DNA of 64,000 nucleotides from Mesotaenium endlicherianum (Eukaryota; Streptophyta; Zygnematophyceae; Zygnematales; Mesotaeniaceae). The notes under the pieces were generated by a model. The model did not search any database and had not been told where the DNA came from. It was given only the letters and a program-made list of their open reading frames with translations. Positions 59,601 through 64,000 of this stretch are shown piece by piece. The translations under genes and the position numbers were made by a program. Within the stretch, counting starts at the first letter, position 1. Each line of letters opens with the position of its first letter. The stretch is from assembly GCA_009602735.1 (NCBI GenBank), contig WELA01009811.1, positions 193,295 through 257,294 on the forward strand. Direction: 5' to 3'.

Positions 59601-60860
59601 CCACATCCTGCCGCTGCTGCTGGTGTGCTTCTCCGACGCCGTGGTGGCCGTGCGCGAGGCTGCGGACGGCGCCGCCCGCGCCATCATGGGCCAGCTCACC
59701 GGGCAGGGCGTTAAGCTGGTGCTCCCCGCGCTCCTCACGGTGCGTTTGCGTGCGGGCCCGACACCTGTGCCCATCTCGCTCATATCCGCTGCTCAGTTCT
59801 GTGCTTTCCCCTGCCTCCCTCCCACCCTCCCTCCCACCCTTCCTCCACAAACATGAACTGTTGCTGGTTACATGCTTGCAAGCTGGATCGAGAGGCAGCT
59901 GTAGTGAGTTTTATTTGAGACCTGGCGGAGCGCGGAGAGGCAGTCTGGCAGCAGCGAGTAATGCGGGCACCTGGCGGAGCGCGGCGTCGACGCCCCCCGC
60001 GTCGTACATCACGAAGTGGTCCATGCCCACGCGCTTGTGGTACTCCAGCCACTCGTACACGCGCCGTGCGTCTACCTGGCCAAAGATGGGCGGGGAGCAG
60101 AATGTGACGCCGTATTTGAAGGGCGGCTGCGGGTCGGGGTCACACCCCACCCCGCCCGCCTCCAAGTACACAATGAGTGGCTCGTCGTCAATCGGCATTG
60201 ACAGCTCGCCGCCAAATGGAAGGGAGGCAATCTGGGAGAACTGGGAGAAGGTGCAGACGAGGAGCAGGGTCTCGTAAGTCCGCCCGTGATACTCTTGCAG
60301 GAAGTAGCCTGCCCCCTCCCACATGTTAAAGACAGACCGGTGTTGATGATCACAGAAAGGAAGAGTGGTAAAAGTGGGGGAAGAGGGAGAGAGAGGAAGG
60401 GAGGGAGTGCGAGAGAGAGTACTTGCTCCTTCACATCCAACAAATGCCTAATGTCTGCATTTGTTTGTATGCAAGATAGCACTCCCAAAAATCAGTGATT
60501 TTGCAAAGCGTGTCGACGGCTGGTCATGAATATTGCAGCTCAATCGTTAGAGGCAAGGCAGACAGGCGGTTTTGTCAGCCACGTGCATGAGAAATTGTTT
60601 GTGCTTAGCAGTGGCCACGCCTTTGATACTCTTTCAGCTCGTGTCCCACCACACTCCATACTGTTTTACTTGCTGGGGAGGACGCGCCCCCTTGGACGCA
60701 ATTGGCTGCTCTCGAGTCTCAAGAGGCATGACGTACACCAGACAAGGATTGACCCCTCCTCTCACCAGGGTCTTGGTGCTGCACACTGATGTAGAAAAAG
60801 GCAGTGCAGAGAGCAGGAAAGCCGTCAAAAAGGGAGGCAAAGGGACAGAAAGAGCTCACT
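56693..60860 (-). CDS. GT92 (DUF23) galactosyltransferase, GALS-like (5' end incomplete)
   Basis: Golgi enzyme of the GT92 family; the plant members (GALS) extend pectic beta-1,4-galactan. Exons, minus strand: 60308-59971, 57986-57767, 57455-57284, 56987-56693 (TAA at 56695-56693), phases consistent throughout. Exon at 60308: PPFKYGVTFCSPPIFGQVDA, RRVYEWLEYHKRVGMDHFVM, YDAGG. Next exon: LRPYIERGVMELMD, AHGQMMLMHECMYRTRYASE, WVVFMDIDEYF, where DIDEY is the metal-binding DxD-type motif. Then TLGSLSWSTDMC with a Q/E-rich loop, and a last exon with KVIANPRLVTSLNVHNTN and HFRGLLRVDKR. A tentative upstream exon ends at 60860 (encoding HQENGTVQ, donor GTGAGC, correct phase); its start and the membrane anchor were not found. 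The 2-kb intron 59970-57987 holds a pyrimidine tract and a foreign exon. Confidence 0.83.
58090..58165. repeat. (TCTCCG)n microsatellite
   Basis: Repeated TCTCCG/TCTCTG units in the large GT92 intron. Confidence 0.8.
58530..59215. repeat. Long polypyrimidine tract (CCCT/CTCTCC/CTCGCTCC)
   Basis: About 680 bases almost without purines on the plus strand; period 4-8 motifs. Lies in the large GT92 intron, so the pre-mRNA of that gene carries the purine-rich complement. Long serine/proline/leucine frames here are artefacts of composition. Confidence 0.9.
59592..59739 (+). pseudogene. Lone GCN1-like (ILITHYIA) HEAT-repeat exon in the GT92 intron, opposite strand
   Basis: 148 bases encode YVIHILPLLLVCFSDAVVAV, REAADGAARAIMGQL and TGQGVKLVLPALLT. 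This closely follows the conserved HEAT segment of the translational activator GCN1 (land-plant form near MLPLLLVSFSDQVVAVREAA). The segment is bounded by splice signals: GGCAG before and ACG/GTGCGT after. No neighbouring GCN1 exon is recognised on either side. It is either a stray exon copied as DNA with its splice sites, or one exon of a very large GCN1 gene within which the GT92 and GT34 genes are nested. Frame is fully open and the sequence well conserved. Confidence 0.75.
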
Positions 60861-61301
60861 TTGGACAGTGCCATTTTCCTGGTGCCCAGCCAAGCTCGTC
60901 CAGGTGCACCTCTCCACCTTGCGCCTGCTGCGCCAAGCCAGCCTGGCAAGGCCTATGGCTGTGAAGCTGCCACATGCTAAGGAAGAACGTGCTGATGAGT
61001 TCCTCCACCTCAGCGTTTTGTGTGGGAGTGGATATGAAAGAAAGAATCTCAGAGAGCTATCAGGTCTGCCAATGAACCTGTGCGACGCGTGCATACTAGA
61101 CCAACAGAGATGTGGGTATTGCAGCACACACCATTCTATATAGGGCATCTCAATTTGCGTGTATGTGCCCCAACCTATCCCAAGATTGCATTGCAATAGA
61201 TTCAATGCATGATGGGGGAACAAATTGCCATTGTAAGATATCTGAAAGCTGGATATGAGTGACAACCCTTTATGGGGAATGGAACACAGGGCGGAGCATA
61301 G

Positions 61302-63538
61302 CTACTTAGAGGCGGCAGGGAATCTGGGGTCAAGACGAGGCGGGGTGTGATCTGGCATGCACCTGCGAGGTCCAGTGCGGTATCCGCCCACCAGCACAAA
61401 GTTGTTGGCGGGTGTGTGGCCCCTGAACACCACACGGTCCTGGTGCAGCTGTGTCCTCCGTGCTGCCACCTCATCCTCTCCCCGATGGTAGCAAGAAGGC
61501 AGTTCAGCCAGTCCAGGTCCCAGCCCTTCCTCTATCCTTGTCCGCACAACCTTGGAAAATGTTTCTGCTTCTTCTTTGACAGCAGGAAGGGGCTTGACCT
61601 GCCAGCTCGTCAGGTTCACGTGTTGCAGACCAATGCGCCTTATGATTTGGTTGTCGGCAAAATTGAAAGCTCTGCACGCATTTTCACACGCAGATATAAC
61701 ACTAAGACTAAGAGGTTGACAAAGACTGCGGTAGCCAAACACCATCTCAGCCAAAAGGCGCGATGTCGATCAATGCCGGCTCGAGCTGTACGAGGATGGC
61801 CGGCCCAGCTCTAACAGCTTCACTTGTAGCACATCACCTCCTCTGATCCCGACCAAGCCCTGGCCCTATTTTCTGACCCTGCACTGAGAAAACACGCCCC
61901 ACTCTGAAACCGTAGGTCTTATCAGAGAAGCAAAGCTTGCAGCTGGCTCATATCCCAAGAAAGGAACTTCCACATGATGTAGAGGCAGTTCAAAGGGAAG
62001 AAGGGCGGAAGGGGCGGAATGGGGGATAAGGGGGGAGGGTGAGTTGAAGGAGCGAGTGTAGTGGCCTAAGACCTTATTTGAGAAACGCTGGCAGAAACAG
62101 GGCGCAATGTCCTTGTATCCACGTCAGAACAAAAAAAAATGCTGATGCAGCACAAATTTCACCTCCATGGGTGTATTAGCTGATCAACCGGCTAGAGGGC
62201 CAGCCCATAGGTCCACGTACAATGGCACACGGGCGTTGCTGTTGGTGGAGAGAACTGCAATTTCAACACAAAAGGTTGCTGAATGTGTGTGGGAGGAGAC
62301 AGAGAAAGACAGGCACCTGATCATCTGCCTCAAGCAGCGCTGCCTATCTTTGTTCCCAAAGTTGCCACATGGCTTGCACCCAACGAAGTGCGTGGTGAAG
62401 GGACACTCGTCGTCGCCGTGGGGAATGACACCTGGACTGTTGTGGGCCATGATGTCCTCGTACCTGAGCAAGCAGACGAACAAACAACGTGTGAACTCAC
62501 GGCAGACACCGTTGCTCGCATACCCTGCGACTAGGGAAGGAAAGCAGATGCAGGCACTGATATGCCGGATCAAGCTCAACGGGTCCCACCTGTTGTTTTT
62601 CTCCCCAAAAGACAAAGGAGTGGAGTAGGATATAGAACACAAAGCAAGGGCCCAGCCAGGTGATGGTAAGAGTGGGGTGAGGGCCACGCTCTGATGTAGC
62701 TTAGGCTTACATATATGCCAGTGCAGAAGCCAAGAAGGCCGGGTGTATGATGGAGAAAAGAAAGGGTACAGTACCATGAAACACATTCTAACACTTCCCC
62801 CTAATTAAGGCCGAAAAGGTCCCTGACGGGTTGGTTCTGTTCTGCTTTCACTGAGAAGCATGGCCCCCCACTTGGTTGTTCTCGTCTCACACAAAGCCAC
62901 CCAAGCTTCAGTTTCCCCTCCCTATCTCTTAAATACCATCCGCGATGGAGGATAAATGTAAGAGGCAATGAAAAAGAAGTTTGATATTGTTTATGTCTAA
63001 CGGACATACAAGCGAAGCTTTACGTTTTCTTGCATCAAAAGATCTGCTCACGACTCTGCAGCTGCTGGGTCATCTGGCGTTGATTTAGGGTGCTCACTTG
63101 TCAACGAGGACCTGCCAGTAGCCGTGCAGGACATACGACGTCTCCAGGAACACGCGCTTTCTGAGCGTGTCTCTGTGCTTGTTCAGGAGGTACACCAGCG
63201 CACTCTGGTCGTCCGCTTCAAAGGCGGGCCGGCCCTGACACAAATGAACGTGCCGCGCGTACAAGGAGGTCAGGCGAAATGGAGAGGGTCCATCATACAC
63301 AGTGCGTCGAGGAGCTAAGCGCAGTTTCGCAACCTTATCCAACTCAAATATGTGCAGCAGCAGTGGACACTGGATAGCAGGGCCAGCGAGACTCCCAAGG
63401 GCAAAAGGGGAAAACTTTAGTAAAAGCCAGTGTGTGCATGCGTACCGGAAGCTCCCTTTCAAGTAGTACGCCAGCTTCTGCTCTCACTTTGCCATTTGGT
63501 CCAAAGACGGCCCACAAGTCTAACAGATCGAGTGTCCA
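61302..63538 (-). CDS. GT34 xyloglucan alpha-1,6-xylosyltransferase, XXT-like (3' four exons)
   Basis: XXT enzymes add xylose to the glucan backbone in the Golgi. Exons, minus strand: 63538-63446, 63234-63098, 62463-62317, 61671-61302 (TAG at 61304-61302), phases consistent. They encode WTLDLLDLWAVFGPNGKVRA, then GRPAFEADDQSALVYLL and HGYWQVLVDKYEDIM, then FTTHFVGCKPCGNFG and RCLRQMI, then RAFNFADNQIIRRIGLQHV. These match the second half of land-plant XXT (QWSLDLLDAW, FEADDQSA, YYLHGYW, HFVGCKPC, RAFNF.DNQ). The C-terminal tail (about 100 residues after the DNQ segment) is longer than usual. The N-terminal half with the signal anchor and DxD motif must lie past the gap at 63806 or beyond the window. 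Confidence 0.85.
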
Positions 63539-64000
63539 CTGCGACCCCCCACAGTACCACATGCACGAATCAAGATGCTGGACAGCTGGCACACCAAGAC
63601 CACTATCAAGCTTTCAAAGAATGCTGGCTTTTCCTGCCAAGGACATCCCATAGATCATGAGTATTGACGACCGAGTTATTCTCTAAATCCCGCTAAATGC
63701 TTGGGCACTTCACTGACACTCGCATTGGCCCTTCAAGAAAACGTGAAATCCATGCAACGTAAAATGCCTCCGCTCACGTCTTACAACACCTAAAGGCGGG
63801 GGGGGNNNNNNNNNNNNNNNNNNNNNNNNNNNNNNNNNNNNNNNNNNNNNNGGGGGGATGAAAGGGAGAGGAGGGGAGGGGAGGGGACGGGATGGAAGTG
63901 GTCATCAGAGGGAGGATAATTGATACTCAAAATACGGGTTGCTGTGCTGGCCACTACATACCCAGATGCCAACAGCATGTTTTGGGACCCACATGCCACG
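63539..64000. other. Intron of the GT34 gene with assembly gap
   Basis: 63806-63851 is an N run between GGGGGG tracts. No earlier XXT exon (expected LNTGSFLLRN-like) is visible here. Confidence 0.5.

Noticed and set aside
1-64000. CRISPR arrays, tRNA or rRNA genes, bacterial operons
   Set aside because: None recognised; the gene structure is plainly that of an intron-rich eukaryote.

Overview
This is a nuclear window from a plant-lineage eukaryote, most likely a charophyte green alga of the Chara type (inference). Genes are split into short exons by long introns. The recognisable host genes are streptophyte cell-wall glycosyltransferases (GT47 MUR3-like, GT34 XXT-like, GT92 GALS-like). Much of the rest is old LTR retrotransposon material, including a chromodomain-bearing Ty3/Gypsy family and a Ty3/Gypsy relic that carries a DNA cytosine methyltransferase domain. 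No prokaryotic or organellar features, CRISPR arrays, rRNA or tRNA genes were recognised.

Layout. 1-9.5 kb is a mosaic of LTR elements: family C with a gag ORF running off the left edge, a family A chromovirus with an unusual extra coding region after integrase, and an LTR-A pair forming a large palindrome. A non-autonomous Mutator-like transposon follows (9559-10502). From 10784 to 16389 lies a nine-exon MUR3-like GT47 gene on the minus strand whose reading phase closes across every junction. 17-30 kb holds LTR fragments of families C and D, a minisatellite, a solo LTR-D and unrecognised coding-like stretches. 30.2-40 kb holds one family A element in two oppositely oriented parts. An SGNH/GDSL-hydrolase-like gene is at 41-43 kb, but its last exon lies at 33.1-33.4 kb on the other strand. 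43.4-48.5 kb holds the methyltransferase-bearing Gypsy relic and an LTR-D. 50.9-52.7 kb is a second MUR3-like GT47, uninterrupted. 55.1 kb has a small hAT-like MITE. 56.7-60.9 kb is a GT92 gene whose intron contains a lone GCN1-like exon on the opposite strand. 61.3-63.5 kb is the 3' half of a GT34 xylosyltransferase gene.

How it fits together. XXT-type GT34 enzymes add xylose to glucan backbones, MUR3-type GT47 enzymes extend such side chains with galactose, and GALS-type GT92 enzymes build beta-1,4-galactan. Four such Golgi enzymes within about 53 kb form a loose cluster of matrix-polysaccharide genes; co-regulation cannot be judged from sequence. The most striking structural point is the 33-43 kb rearrangement: matching 5-bp flanks of two opposed LTR-A copies and the inverted last exon of the SGNH-like gene independently point to one inversion of about 7 kb (or an assembly error of the same shape). 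The most striking element-level points are the captured methyltransferase and the conserved extra ORF of the family A chromovirus.
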